In this document: positions 8,611 through 16,295 of the stretch, piece by piece
Numbering within the stretch: the first letter of the stretch is position 1
How the letters are laid out: each line of letters starts with the position of its first letter
From: Marinobacter sp. es.042
Lineage (GTDB): Bacteria; Pseudomonadota; Gammaproteobacteria; Pseudomonadales; Oleiphilaceae
DNA: 64,000 nucleotides
Assembly (NCBI RefSeq): GCF_900188315.1
Contig: NZ_LT897781.1
Coordinates: 434,001 to 498,000 of the forward strand
Reading direction: 5' to 3'
The notes under the pieces: model-generated
What the model saw: the letters and a program-made list of their open reading frames with translations, nothing else
Told to the model about the DNA's origin: nothing
The model's database searches: none
Translations under genes and position numbers: made by a program

Positions 8611-8712
8611 CGGTTGGGACACCCTGTCCAAAAATGTCGGCGGCCATGGATGGCCGACGCCAAGCGCACATGGATGTGCTCGTAGCGTTTTTTGGACAGG
8701 GTGTCCCAACCG
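8611..8712 (-). repeat. Tip-conserved inverted-repeat element E (family 1)
   Basis: Perfect 24-bp arms at 8611-8634 and 8689-8712, extended four pairs with two wobbles. The 54-nt tip (8635-8688) is read on the minus strand and starts ACGCT instead of CCGCT; otherwise it equals element A. It lies just past the atuC stop codon. With element D it brackets the REP doublet, so the 510-nt atuC-atuD gap consists almost entirely of repeats. Confidence 0.9.
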
Positions 8713-8736
8713 GTTCCTCCCGCAAAACAAGCAGAC

Positions 8737-10353
8737 CTACAGGCGGGCCACACCAAAGGTATTGGGCCGCAACTGCCGAGCCTCGGCTTCCCGGCAAACG
8801 TCCAGAACCAGTGCCAGAACGCGCCGCGTATCCCGCGGGTCGATCAGCCCGTCATCCCACAATCTGGCCGTTCCAAACAGCGCCGTTGAGCCTTCCTCCA
8901 GTTTCTTCGCCGTGGCCTGCTCCAGAAAATCCAGTGTCTTCGGATCCGGCTCCATGCCGCCGCGGCGCTGCTTGTCTTCGGCTACGATACGCATCACCTT
9001 GCCTGCCTGCGCCGGCCCCATAACTGCGGTTCGGCTGTTGGGCCAGGCGAAGATGAACCTCGGGTCCAGACCCCGCCCGCACATGGCGTAGTTACCTGCA
9101 CCATAGGAACCGCCGATGACAATTGCGACCTTTGGCACCCGACAATTGGCCACCGCCTGGATCATCTTCGAACCGTGTTTGATGATGCCGTTCTGCTCCG
9201 AGTGAGTTCCCACCATGAAACCGGTGGTGTTATGCAGGAACAAAAGGGGCGTTCCGGCCTGGTCGCAGAGCTGGATAAACTGGGCGGCCTTGGCGGAGCC
9301 TGCCGGTGTAATCGGGCCGTTGTTGCCAATGATGCCAACCGAGTGGCCTTCGATGCGGATGGTGCCGCACACGGTCTGGTCGTCGAAATCGTTCTTGAAG
9401 TCCATGAACTTCGAACCGTCGGCGATTCGGGCAAGAATTTCCCGAACGTCGTAGGGCTTCTTGGAATCTGCCGGAATCACGCCCAACAGTTCGTCAGCCG
9501 GGTAGAGCGGTTCCTCCCATTGAAGCTCGCGCCGGGGCGGCAGCTGCTCGTTCCAGGGCAGGGCTTCGAGGATATTTCTGGCCTGGCGGATGCCGTCGGC
9601 GTCGTCTTCGGCCAGGTATTCGGCGGTGCCCGCAACAGTGGCGTGCATCTCGGCGCCTCCGAGTTCTTCGTCGGTGGCGACTTCGCCGGTCGCCGCCTTG
9701 AGCAGTGGCGGGCCTGCAAGGAACATCTTGGCCTGCTCGCGCACCACGATGACGTAGTCGGACAGACCGGGCTGATAGGCGCCGCCGGCAGTGGCATTGC
9801 CGTGAACCACGGTGACCTGGGGAATGCCCGCAGCCGACATCCGCGCCTGATTGGCAAAGCCCCGGGCGCCGAGCACGAAAATATCGGTGGCGTAGTTCAG
9901 GTTGGCGCCGCCGCTCTCGGAAAGAGATACCACCGGCAGCTTGTTTTCCATGGCGATCTGCTGCAGGCGCAGCGTCTTGTCCAGGCCGGCAGGGGTTATA
10001 GTGCCGCCTTTGATGGCGCTGTTGCTGGCCACCACCAGACAGCGGATGCCGCTCACATAACCGATGCCGGCGATGATCCCGCCGCCGGCAAGGCTGCCGT
10101 CCTTGTCGTCGTGCATCTTGTAGCCGGCCAGGGAGCAGAGTTCCAGAAAGGGCGTGCCGCGGTCCAGCAACCGGTTAATACGGTCTCTTGGGAGCAGCTT
10201 GCCCCGTTTGGTGAACTTCTCCCGGGCGGCTTCCGCCAAATCCAGAACCTTTTGCTCAACGTTCCGGAACGTGGTGATGTGGGCGTCCATGGCTTCGGCG
10301 TTGGTGCGGAAGTCCTCGGACGTGGAGCTTACCGTGGATTCAAGTACCTGCAT
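8737..10353 (-). CDS. atuC: Geranyl-CoA carboxylase, carboxyltransferase beta subunit
   Basis: Acyl-CoA carboxyltransferase of 538 residues that passes the carboxyl group from biotin on AtuF to geranyl-CoA. Residues 184-197 read HGNATAGGAYQPGL, whereas methylcrotonyl-CoA carboxylase beta subunits typically have GSCTAGGAYVPAM at this place; the smaller side chains fit a larger acyl pocket and favour the geranyl-CoA assignment. A second crotonase-like half carries GGSYGAGNYAMCGRG. Gene spacing to atuB is 10 nt. Residue-level specificity is inferred from remembered family sequences, not from an alignment run here. Confidence 0.88.
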   Translation of the reverse strand: MQVLESTVSSTSEDFRTNAEAMDAHITTFRNVEQKVLDLAEAAREKFTKRGKLLPRDRINRLLDRGTPFLELCSLAGYKMHDDKDGSLAGGGIIAGIGYVSGIRCLVVASNSAIKGGTITPAGLDKTLRLQQIAMENKLPVVSLSESGGANLNYATDIFVLGARGFANQARMSAAGIPQVTVVHGNATAGGAYQPGLSDYVIVVREQAKMFLAGPPLLKAATGEVATDEELGGAEMHATVAGTAEYLAEDDADGIRQARNILEALPWNEQLPPRRELQWEEPLYPADELLGVIPADSKKPYDVREILARIADGSKFMDFKNDFDDQTVCGTIRIEGHSVGIIGNNGPITPAGSAKAAQFIQLCDQAGTPLLFLHNTTGFMVGTHSEQNGIIKHGSKMIQAVANCRVPKVAIVIGGSYGAGNYAMCGRGLDPRFIFAWPNSRTAVMGPAQAGKVMRIVAEDKQRRGGMEPDPKTLDFLEQATAKKLEEGSTALFGTARLWDDGLIDPRDTRRVLALVLDVCREAEARQLRPNTFGVARL

Positions 10354-10363
10354 GGTCGGCTCC

Positions 10364-11230
10364 TCAGTCGTCGCTCAGAACTTTCGGGGTGATGGCCCGG
10401 TGAAAGCCGTTGTAGGGTTCGTTGTTCTTGGCTTTCGGTAGCGGCCAGACTCGACCTCCCTGTGACGCACCGCCGTCGATCCGCAGACAATCCCCGCTAA
10501 TGAACGCCGCGCCCGGGCTGAGCAAAAAGCAGATTGCCGAGCTGACTTCGGATTCGGTGCCCATACGCTTGATGGGCACGTTATCGCCGAGACTGCGGAT
10601 CCACTGCTTCATGTGTACGGGGTAGTTATCCATGCCACTGGAGGCAATCCAGCCCGGAGCGACCGCGTTTACACGAACCCCGGACGCGCCCCACTCAACG
10701 GCAGCTGTCTGGGTAAAATTCACCATGCCGGCCCTGGCGGCGCCAGAGTGTCCCATGCCGGGCATGCCGCCCCACATGTCGGCGACAATATTGACGATGG
10801 CGCCCCCGGTTTTGGACAGCGCCTGGGTGTAGGCTTCCCGTGCCATCAGAAAGCCGCCGGTCAGATTGGTTCGAACCACCGTCTCCCAGCCCTTCTGGTT
10901 GATCCCGGTCAGCGGCGCCTGGAACTGTCCGCCGGCATTGTTCACCAAACCATTCAGGCCTCCGTGTTCGGCAATGATCGCCTTTACCGTGGCCTTGACC
11001 GATTCCTCTTCCCGGATATCGCAGACATGGGCGGACGCAATGCCGCCGTCCTCGGTGATCTCTGCTTGCACAGATTCCACTTTCTCGGCCTTGCGGCCCA
11101 CCAGAGCAACCCGCGCGCCCAGGGCAGCGAGTTCATGGGCCGTACACCGGCCGATGCCAGAACCGCCGCCGGTAACAATAAACACCTGGCCTTTGAACAG
11201 GTCCGGATGAAAAACAGATTGATAGCTCAT
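10364..11230 (-). CDS. atuB: Short-chain dehydrogenase/reductase lacking the usual Tyr-Lys pair
   Basis: SDR of 288 residues with TGGGSGIG (20-27) and NNAG (97-100), the second gene of the atu operon. Where related enoyl-CoA reductases have a YxxxK (as in AGVYNLTK), this protein reads AGMVNFTQ with V170 and Q174, so the standard catalytic pair is missing at that point. Overall layout (HSGAARAG then AVEW) resembles peroxisomal 2-enoyl- and 2,4-dienoyl-CoA reductases. It may act on a CoA ester or alcohol of the terpene route; the reaction is unassigned. Starts 28 nt after element G. Confidence 0.83.
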   Translation of the reverse strand: MSYQSVFHPDLFKGQVFIVTGGGSGIGRCTAHELAALGARVALVGRKAEKVESVQAEITEDGGIASAHVCDIREEESVKATVKAIIAEHGGLNGLVNNAGGQFQAPLTGINQKGWETVVRTNLTGGFLMAREAYTQALSKTGGAIVNIVADMWGGMPGMGHSGAARAGMVNFTQTAAVEWGASGVRVNAVAPGWIASSGMDNYPVHMKQWIRSLGDNVPIKRMGTESEVSSAICFLLSPGAAFISGDCLRIDGGASQGGRVWPLPKAKNNEPYNGFHRAITPKVLSDD

Positions 11231-11257
11231 ATCTCGAAGACCTTTCCCAATTTTCGG

Positions 11258-11367
11258 GCGCTCGGGCCGCTGGCCCCTCCCGGGACTGTGAGCAGCAGGG
11301 ATGCTGCGATCAAGCTTACAGGGACGTATTTACAGCGTGTCCCGGGAGGGGCCAGCGGCCCGAGCGC
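11258..11367 (-). repeat. Tip-conserved inverted-repeat element G (sister family)
   Basis: Perfect 29-bp arms at 11258-11286 and 11339-11367 enclose a 52-nt tip (11287-11338). On the minus strand the tip reads ACGCT, an 18-nt segment with TACG-TCCC-TGTA, GCTTG, a hairpin GCAGCA-TCCC-TGCTGC, and ends ACA. Hairpin sequences differ from family 1, but CGCT, GCTTG, ACA and the 18-nt spacing are the same. Its arm shares TGGCCCCTCCC with element A at the same 5-nt distance from the tip. It fills the atuA-atuB gap. Confidence 0.88.
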
Positions 11368-11379
11368 GTGCTCCATGGT

Positions 11380-13176
11380 TTATTCGTTGATGATTTTTGA
11401 CGGAACAGGCACCGGAAACTCCAATAGCTGCTGCGCAAACGCCTTTCCCTGGGGATCAATCCGCAGGCTGGCCACGCCACCGCCGCCAAGGCTGTGCTCC
11501 AGCAGGAAATTGATGGCCTGCAGCCCGGGCATGGCCCAGCGGGTCACCCGGCCGGTGTCCGGATTCAGGGTATGGGCCATCCAGTCCGCAACCGCCGCTT
11601 CCGTTAGCGCGGTTTCAATGAACGGCAGAAATTCCGGTTTGCGGGCGATCACGCCAATGTTGGTGTGGTCGCCCTTGTCGCCGCTGCGGGCCCAGGCAAG
11701 CTTCACCAGCGGCACAGTGGTATCCGTGTCGCCTGTCTCGTGTGTGAACGATTGGGGCTGGAGGTCGCTTTTATCGAAACCGCCGCTTGTCTCAACCTCA
11801 ATGGTTTGCCGCTCGCCGCCCAGATCCACGGACACATCGACTTCCGTTTTCGGCACCAGGCATGAATACAACCGGATCTTCGGCCACACGGTCGGCCGGC
11901 CACCCACAATCCCGGTGATGCCCGGTGCCATACCCGTGGCTGCCTGGGCAATCTCGCGGGAAAACAGCACAAGGGCCTCTTTCTTGGCATGGGCGGTGCT
12001 GATCTTGACCACTACTTCGCGGCAATCCTCGCCACGGCCATGTGCACCGTAGGTCGTTTCCGTACCCAGAAGCTCAATGCTGGTTTCGCTGTAATCAGGC
12101 AGGCCACGTTCGCTGAACATGCGTGAGGTCTTGGCCAGAATGGCCTGTGCGACAGTCTGGGCCTTGGCCCTGGCATTCATGCCTGCCAGCAGGAAGGTGA
12201 CCGTGCACTTGAAACCATCCGGCCAGGTGCCCGATACCTTGTAACTGTCGGTGGGTGGCAGCCCCCGTGCGCCCCGCACCTGTACACGGTCTTTACCGGT
12301 TTCCTCCAACTCTACACCTGTGAAATCGCAGGTAACGTCAGGCAGCAGGTAGGCCCTTGGGTCACCGATTTCGTAGACCAGCTGTTCCGCAACTGTGCCA
12401 CGACTAACCAGCCCGCCGGTGTCTTCGGGCTTAGTGATAAAAAAGTCGCCGTTGGCACTCACTTCGGCTATCGGGAATCCCATGTTGGCGTAGCCGCCAG
12501 CTACCGCTTCCCAGTCGGTGAAGTTGCCGCCGGTGGCCTGGGCACCGCACTCGAGCAGATGCCCGGCCAGGCTGCCCTGGGCCAGTTTGTCGTAGTCTTG
12601 CCAGCTCCAGCCGAATTCGTGCACCAGCGGTGCCAATACCAGGGCACTGTCCGCGACCCGGCCGGTAATAACGATGTCCGCTCCCTGTTCCAGAGCCGCA
12701 ACCAGACCTGGCGCTCCCAGATAGGCATTCAGGCTGACCATCATTGCCGGCATCGGTTGGCCGGAACCCATCTCCTTGACGCCCATATCGGCGAGATTTT
12801 TCTTCTTCATCAGTAGGTCGTCGCCCAGAACCAGGGCGATCTTCATGTCCACGCCGGCTTTTTCACAGAGAGCCTGAAGGGCGTCACGACAGGCCACCGG
12901 GTTGACGCCGCCGGCGTTGGCCAGCACCCGAATGCCCTTTTCCTTGATGTCTCCGAGCAAGGGGCCCATGACCGTCTGTACGAAATCCCGCGCATACCCC
13001 TGGGACGGGTCCTTCATTTTCTGGCCCGCCATGATCGACATGGTGATTTCGGCCAGATAATCGGCTACCAGATAGTCGATATTGCCCTTGCGGACCAGCT
13101 GCGCGGCAGCCGTTTCCGTGTCGCCCCAGAAGGCGGCGGAGCATCCGATGCGAACAGTGTTGGGGGATTCAGCCAT
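11380..13176 (-). CDS. atuA: Acyclic terpene utilisation protein AtuA (DUF1446)
   Basis: First gene of the atu operon, 598 residues, essential for citronellol/geraniol growth in Pseudomonas but of unknown biochemical function. The large N-terminal DUF1446 domain ([18 protein letters not shown] start, glycine-rich [10 protein letters not shown]) is followed by a separate C-terminal AtuA-like domain with [15 protein letters not shown]. The frame is open 36 codons further upstream, but ATG at 13176 has AGGA in front and begins at the conserved N terminus; the extra codons overlap the operator and promoter. AtuA is the marker that separates this cluster from liu leucine clusters. Confidence 0.92.
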   Translation of the reverse strand: MAESPNTVRIGCSAAFWGDTETAAAQLVRKGNIDYLVADYLAEITMSIMAGQKMKDPSQGYARDFVQTVMGPLLGDIKEKGIRVLANAGGVNPVACRDALQALCEKAGVDMKIALVLGDDLLMKKKNLADMGVKEMGSGQPMPAMMVSLNAYLGAPGLVAALEQGADIVITGRVADSALVLAPLVHEFGWSWQDYDKLAQGSLAGHLLECGAQATGGNFTDWEAVAGGYANMGFPIAEVSANGDFFITKPEDTGGLVSRGTVAEQLVYEIGDPRAYLLPDVTCDFTGVELEETGKDRVQVRGARGLPPTDSYKVSGTWPDGFKCTVTFLLAGMNARAKAQTVAQAILAKTSRMFSERGLPDYSETSIELLGTETTYGAHGRGEDCREVVVKISTAHAKKEALVLFSREIAQAATGMAPGITGIVGGRPTVWPKIRLYSCLVPKTEVDVSVDLGGERQTIEVETSGGFDKSDLQPQSFTHETGDTDTTVPLVKLAWARSGDKGDHTNIGVIARKPEFLPFIETALTEAAVADWMAHTLNPDTGRVTRWAMPGLQAINFLLEHSLGGGGVASLRIDPQGKAFAQQLLEFPVPVPSKIINE

Positions 13177-13247
13177 CTTCCTGTGCCCTGTAAATGATTG
13201 CTGATTGAAAACGGGAGCGGTGGCGGTTTTGCCACATGATGGAGATG

Positions 13248-13277
13248 ACAATACCAAGCAAGCGCTTGGTTTGTAAA
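13248..13277 (-). promoter_or_regulatory. Candidate atuA promoter with an embedded AtuR operator
   Basis: On the minus strand TTTACA (13277-13272) and TATTGT (13253-13248) stand 18 nt apart. The spacer holds the perfect palindrome CAAGCGCTTG inside an imperfect 22-bp palindrome (13253-13274, 8 of 11 half-site positions matched). A TetR repressor bound here would cover the atuA promoter. AAACA-AGCA-TGTTT directly beside it (about 13275-13288) may be a second half of the control region. Confidence 0.6.
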
Positions 13278-13282
13278 CAAGC

Positions 13283-13942
13283 ATGTTTCAGGTAGAATTA
13301 CAGGCCTCTTATGCCAACCGGGTAGCCGTAGTGAGCCAGAACCAGATCCTCCAGTCCCTGATCGCAGAAAACCTTGTGTCAGACCCCAAAGGCGCTCGCG
13401 GCCGTCTGCTCACTGAGGCTGCACGGCTTTTCCGGGAAAAAGGCTACGAGCGCACTACAGTTCGTGATCTTGCCGCTGCCGTGGGTATTCAGTCTGGCAG
13501 CCTGTTCCACCACTTTCGAACCAAGGAAGAGATCCTCAAGGCAGTGATGGTAGAAACCATCCGGCTGAACACCGGGCTCATGCAGGCGGCTTTGGAGGCC
13601 GCCGATACCAGCAGGCAGAAGCTTCGTGGACTGATCCGCGCGGAACTTGAATCTATCAATGGCCAGACCGGCGAAGCGATGGCGGTCCTGGTATTTGAAT
13701 GGCGGAGCCTGTCGGCCCCGTCCCAGGGCGACGTGCTGGAGCTTCGGGACATCTACGAGAAACTTTGGCTGGATGTGCTGGAATCATTGAAGCGCGAGGG
13801 CGCGCTGGAGGCGGATCCCTTCGTTGTTCGACGGATGTTGACTGGCGCTCTCAGCTGGACAGTAACCTGGTACAAACCGGAGCGGGGAGGGCTGACACTG
13901 GATGGCCTGACCGATCAGGTAATGGCGATGATGGCTCTGTAA
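13283..13942 (+). CDS. atuR: TetR-family regulator of the atu operon
   Basis: Regulator of 219 residues divergent from atuA, the place and orientation of atuR in Pseudomonas. The N-terminal helix-turn-helix is seen in [19 protein letters not shown] and [14 protein letters not shown], followed by a ligand-binding domain. It is expected to repress atu transcription until an acyl-CoA or terpene intermediate is present. The start is uncertain: ATG 13283 lacks a clear ribosome binding site and falls inside an AAACA/TGTTT repeat; GTG 13331 would give 203 residues and still keep the whole DNA-binding domain. Confidence 0.85.
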   Translation: MFQVELQASYANRVAVVSQNQILQSLIAENLVSDPKGARGRLLTEAARLFREKGYERTTVRDLAAAVGIQSGSLFHHFRTKEEILKAVMVETIRLNTGLMQAALEAADTSRQKLRGLIRAELESINGQTGEAMAVLVFEWRSLSAPSQGDVLELRDIYEKLWLDVLESLKREGALEADPFVVRRMLTGALSWTVTWYKPERGGLTLDGLTDQVMAMMAL

Positions 13943-14146
13943 GCGGATTGGCGTTTTCAAAAGTCATTGTTTTATATCAACAATATTCTGGCCAATTTCT
14001 TTCCTTCCGGGCCATTGGCCCGATCGGCATAACAAAATCGGCATTCGAGCCATTTTTGTAGGACAGTTTTCACCGCATTCTTGCACCCGTTGACAAAAAC
14101 CGAGTTCAGATCGGGCAAACAAAAACAACGTGATGCAGGGTGAAAT

Positions 14147-15211
14147 ATGATCTCCTCTCTGGCAAAGCTCGGACCGCATGTCTTTGCGGCTCGCCTCAAG
14201 GCTCTCTCGCTGGCAGCCGTTGCCATACTCACAGGTTGCTCGGCCAACCCCATCTACACCACCACCGGCGTTGTGCTCTCCAATTATTCGGAGGGCGAAG
14301 CCACGCCCTACGTGTTGCAGATGTCCGACACCCAGATGGCGTGTGCGCTGGGGGAGGGCGTGGATCCGCTGCTCTATTCCTTCTCGCGGGTCACCGATGC
14401 ACCTGACAGCACCGGCTCTCTTTTGATGCTTCTGGCAGGCAATTGTGCGGAGTACGAGGCCTGGGAGGCTGAGCTCGCCTATCTCAGAGCGGATTATGAG
14501 GGAGATGTGGAAGCGGCCAAGGACGCCAGGGAAGTGGCAAAACGATTGAATGCGCTGACCGCGAAGCGCCGGTATGCCTCCTTCAAACGAGCGATGGCCG
14601 CCTACGAGTTTGAGCCCGCTGCTGAACCCCTTGAGTGCCCCTTTCTGTTCACCGAACAGGACGAAATCACCTTCCTGCTGGGCTTGCTGACCGGTATGCA
14701 GGCAATCGTAAACGATGCCAATTCCGGCGCCATCGCCGGAGTCCCCAGGAACATCGCTCCTCAGGCCGAGCGTGCCGCCACCTGTCTGGACAATGAAAAG
14801 TGGGGTGGTATGCCAAACGCCATCCGTGCCCTGGTCTGGCTGCTGCTGCCCGATACCCGTCCGGCTCTGGCGCCGGACCCCTGGCAGGTGCTTGAGCACA
14901 GCCGGGAACTGGGGGTTGAGAAAGGCATGCGGGTTCCGCACGCGCTTCAGGCGGTTGCCGCCGAAACCTTTGGTCGGCCGGAAAAGCTTGAGCAAGCCAT
15001 CGCCAGTTTCGCTGAGGCCGATGCAACTATGGAGGTCTGGGACGATTACCGTCTGGTGGATGAAGTTGCGGCGGGTGTGGTGCGCTTCTCCTCTGACAAA
15101 CACTGGACCGCCAATTACGGCTATCGGACGCCGCAATCCTTCTTCGGCAGGATGAGCCCTGAGCGGCAAACAGAGAACGTTGAAACCATGAATCTGGACG
15201 ACCTGCTGTAA
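14147..15211 (+). CDS. Lipoprotein of a TRAP transporter operon (TatT-like)
   Basis: A 354-residue lipoprotein with lipobox LTGC (Cys31). The body is mostly helical, with paired-helix stretches such as LLMLLAGNC...YEAWEAELAYLRA and FLLGLLTGMQAIVND...NAIRALVWLLLP that resemble the helical repeats of TRAP-associated T-component proteins. AGGG stands 7 nt before the ATG. It is first in a three-gene operon with a binding protein and a permease, so a periplasmic accessory role in substrate delivery is likely. The TatT relation is from pattern and context and is not certain. Confidence 0.6.
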   Translation: MISSLAKLGPHVFAARLKALSLAAVAILTGCSANPIYTTTGVVLSNYSEGEATPYVLQMSDTQMACALGEGVDPLLYSFSRVTDAPDSTGSLLMLLAGNCAEYEAWEAELAYLRADYEGDVEAAKDAREVAKRLNALTAKRRYASFKRAMAAYEFEPAAEPLECPFLFTEQDEITFLLGLLTGMQAIVNDANSGAIAGVPRNIAPQAERAATCLDNEKWGGMPNAIRALVWLLLPDTRPALAPDPWQVLEHSRELGVEKGMRVPHALQAVAAETFGRPEKLEQAIASFAEADATMEVWDDYRLVDEVAAGVVRFSSDKHWTANYGYRTPQSFFGRMSPERQTENVETMNLDDLL

Positions 15212-15269
15212 CGCAGGTTGCCGACATCCTCTGAAAACTGACAAACACAAGAATGACCCGGAGGTCGAT

Positions 15270-16280
15270 ATGATCCGCAAATCCCTCGCTGCCATGGCCC
15301 TGGTGGCCGCCGCTCCGCTCGCATCGGCGCAGTCTGTTTCCATGTGCGTGTTCGATGTGATCGGCGCCAATGGGGACTTTTACAACTTCGTCAAAGATTA
15401 TGCGCTTGAGATGAAGGGCCACGGCGTGGATTTCGAGCTGAAACCCTACACCGATGAGGGCGTGGCGATCGGTGATTTTAACGCCGGACAATGCGATGCC
15501 GTTGCCGCCACGGACATCCGGATTCGCCCGTTCAACAAGTTCACGGGCAGCATCAGTGCCGTCGGAGCGCTGCCCACCTACGACAACCTGAAAACCTTGT
15601 TGGCCACGCTCGTCCAGCCGAAAGCCGCGCCATTGATGAAAGATAACGGGTACGAAGTGCTCGGGATCATACCGGTGGGTGCCGGTTACCTGTTTGTAAA
15701 TGATCGCAGTATTGATACCGCCGGCGAGCTGGCGGGCAAGCGAATGGCGACCCTCGACTATCAGAAAGACGCGATTCACATGGTGAACTTCGTCAAGGCC
15801 ACGGTCGTGCCCTCCGACATCACCAATTTCGCCGGCAAGTTTAACAACGGTTCGGTGGATACCGCCTATGCGCCGGCTTTTGCTTACGAAGCTCTGGAAC
15901 TCTATAAGGGCATCGGCGAGAGCGGCGGGGTTGTGGACTATCCGCTGGCACAGCTGACGCTTCAGATGGTTGCCCGTGATGACGTGCTGGACGACGACAC
16001 CGCCCAGAAAGCCCGTGAAGTTGCCTGGAATATGTTCCCCCAGGCCATGGGGCTGATTGAAGGTCAGGAAGCAGCCATTCCCGAAGAAAAATGGGTGCGC
16101 ATTCCTGAAAAAGACATCCGCGGCTATCAGGAAATGTTCCGGGAGAACCGGATCGAGATGCGCGATGGCCTGAACGGTGCGCCGGATGTGTATCACCCGA
16201 AAATGATGGGGCTGCTCAGCAAGATCCGCTGTGCAAGTAACCCTGCTGCAGCCGAGTGCACCGCGGCCAACCGCGAATAA
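15270..16280 (+). CDS. Putative TRAP solute-binding protein, AdeT family
   Basis: Secreted 336-residue protein with a Sec signal peptide ending near SAQS (residue 22). The mature part starts with MCVFDVIGANGDFYNF and has AGQCDAVAATDIRIRPFNKF, GSISAVGALP, YLFVNDRSI, and FNNGSVDTAYAPAFAYEALELYKG, a pattern I know from the Acinetobacter AdeT1/AdeT2 proteins. Those were once described as efflux components, but the bilobal periplasmic form and the TRAP permease 15 nt downstream fit a solute-binding protein. The ligand is unknown. GGAGGT precedes the start codon. Confidence 0.8.
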   Translation: MIRKSLAAMALVAAAPLASAQSVSMCVFDVIGANGDFYNFVKDYALEMKGHGVDFELKPYTDEGVAIGDFNAGQCDAVAATDIRIRPFNKFTGSISAVGALPTYDNLKTLLATLVQPKAAPLMKDNGYEVLGIIPVGAGYLFVNDRSIDTAGELAGKRMATLDYQKDAIHMVNFVKATVVPSDITNFAGKFNNGSVDTAYAPAFAYEALELYKGIGESGGVVDYPLAQLTLQMVARDDVLDDDTAQKAREVAWNMFPQAMGLIEGQEAAIPEEKWVRIPEKDIRGYQEMFRENRIEMRDGLNGAPDVYHPKMMGLLSKIRCASNPAAAECTAANRE

Positions 16281-16295
16281 CAGGGCGGAACCATC

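Noticed and set aside
1030..8712. CRISPR array
   Set aside because: The repeats are inverted, irregularly spaced and have paired arms; there are no regular spacers and no cas genes.
3275..11230. Leucine/isovalerate (liu) cluster
   Set aside because: AtuA, the acyl-CoA synthetase, two SDR genes and the AtuC pocket motif match atu; HMG-CoA lyase and a LiuR-type regulator are missing.
14008..14022. CGGGCC-ATT-GGCCCG hairpin as the atuR terminator
   Set aside because: No T-run follows and it is 65 nt past the stop codon; kept only as an unexplained palindrome.
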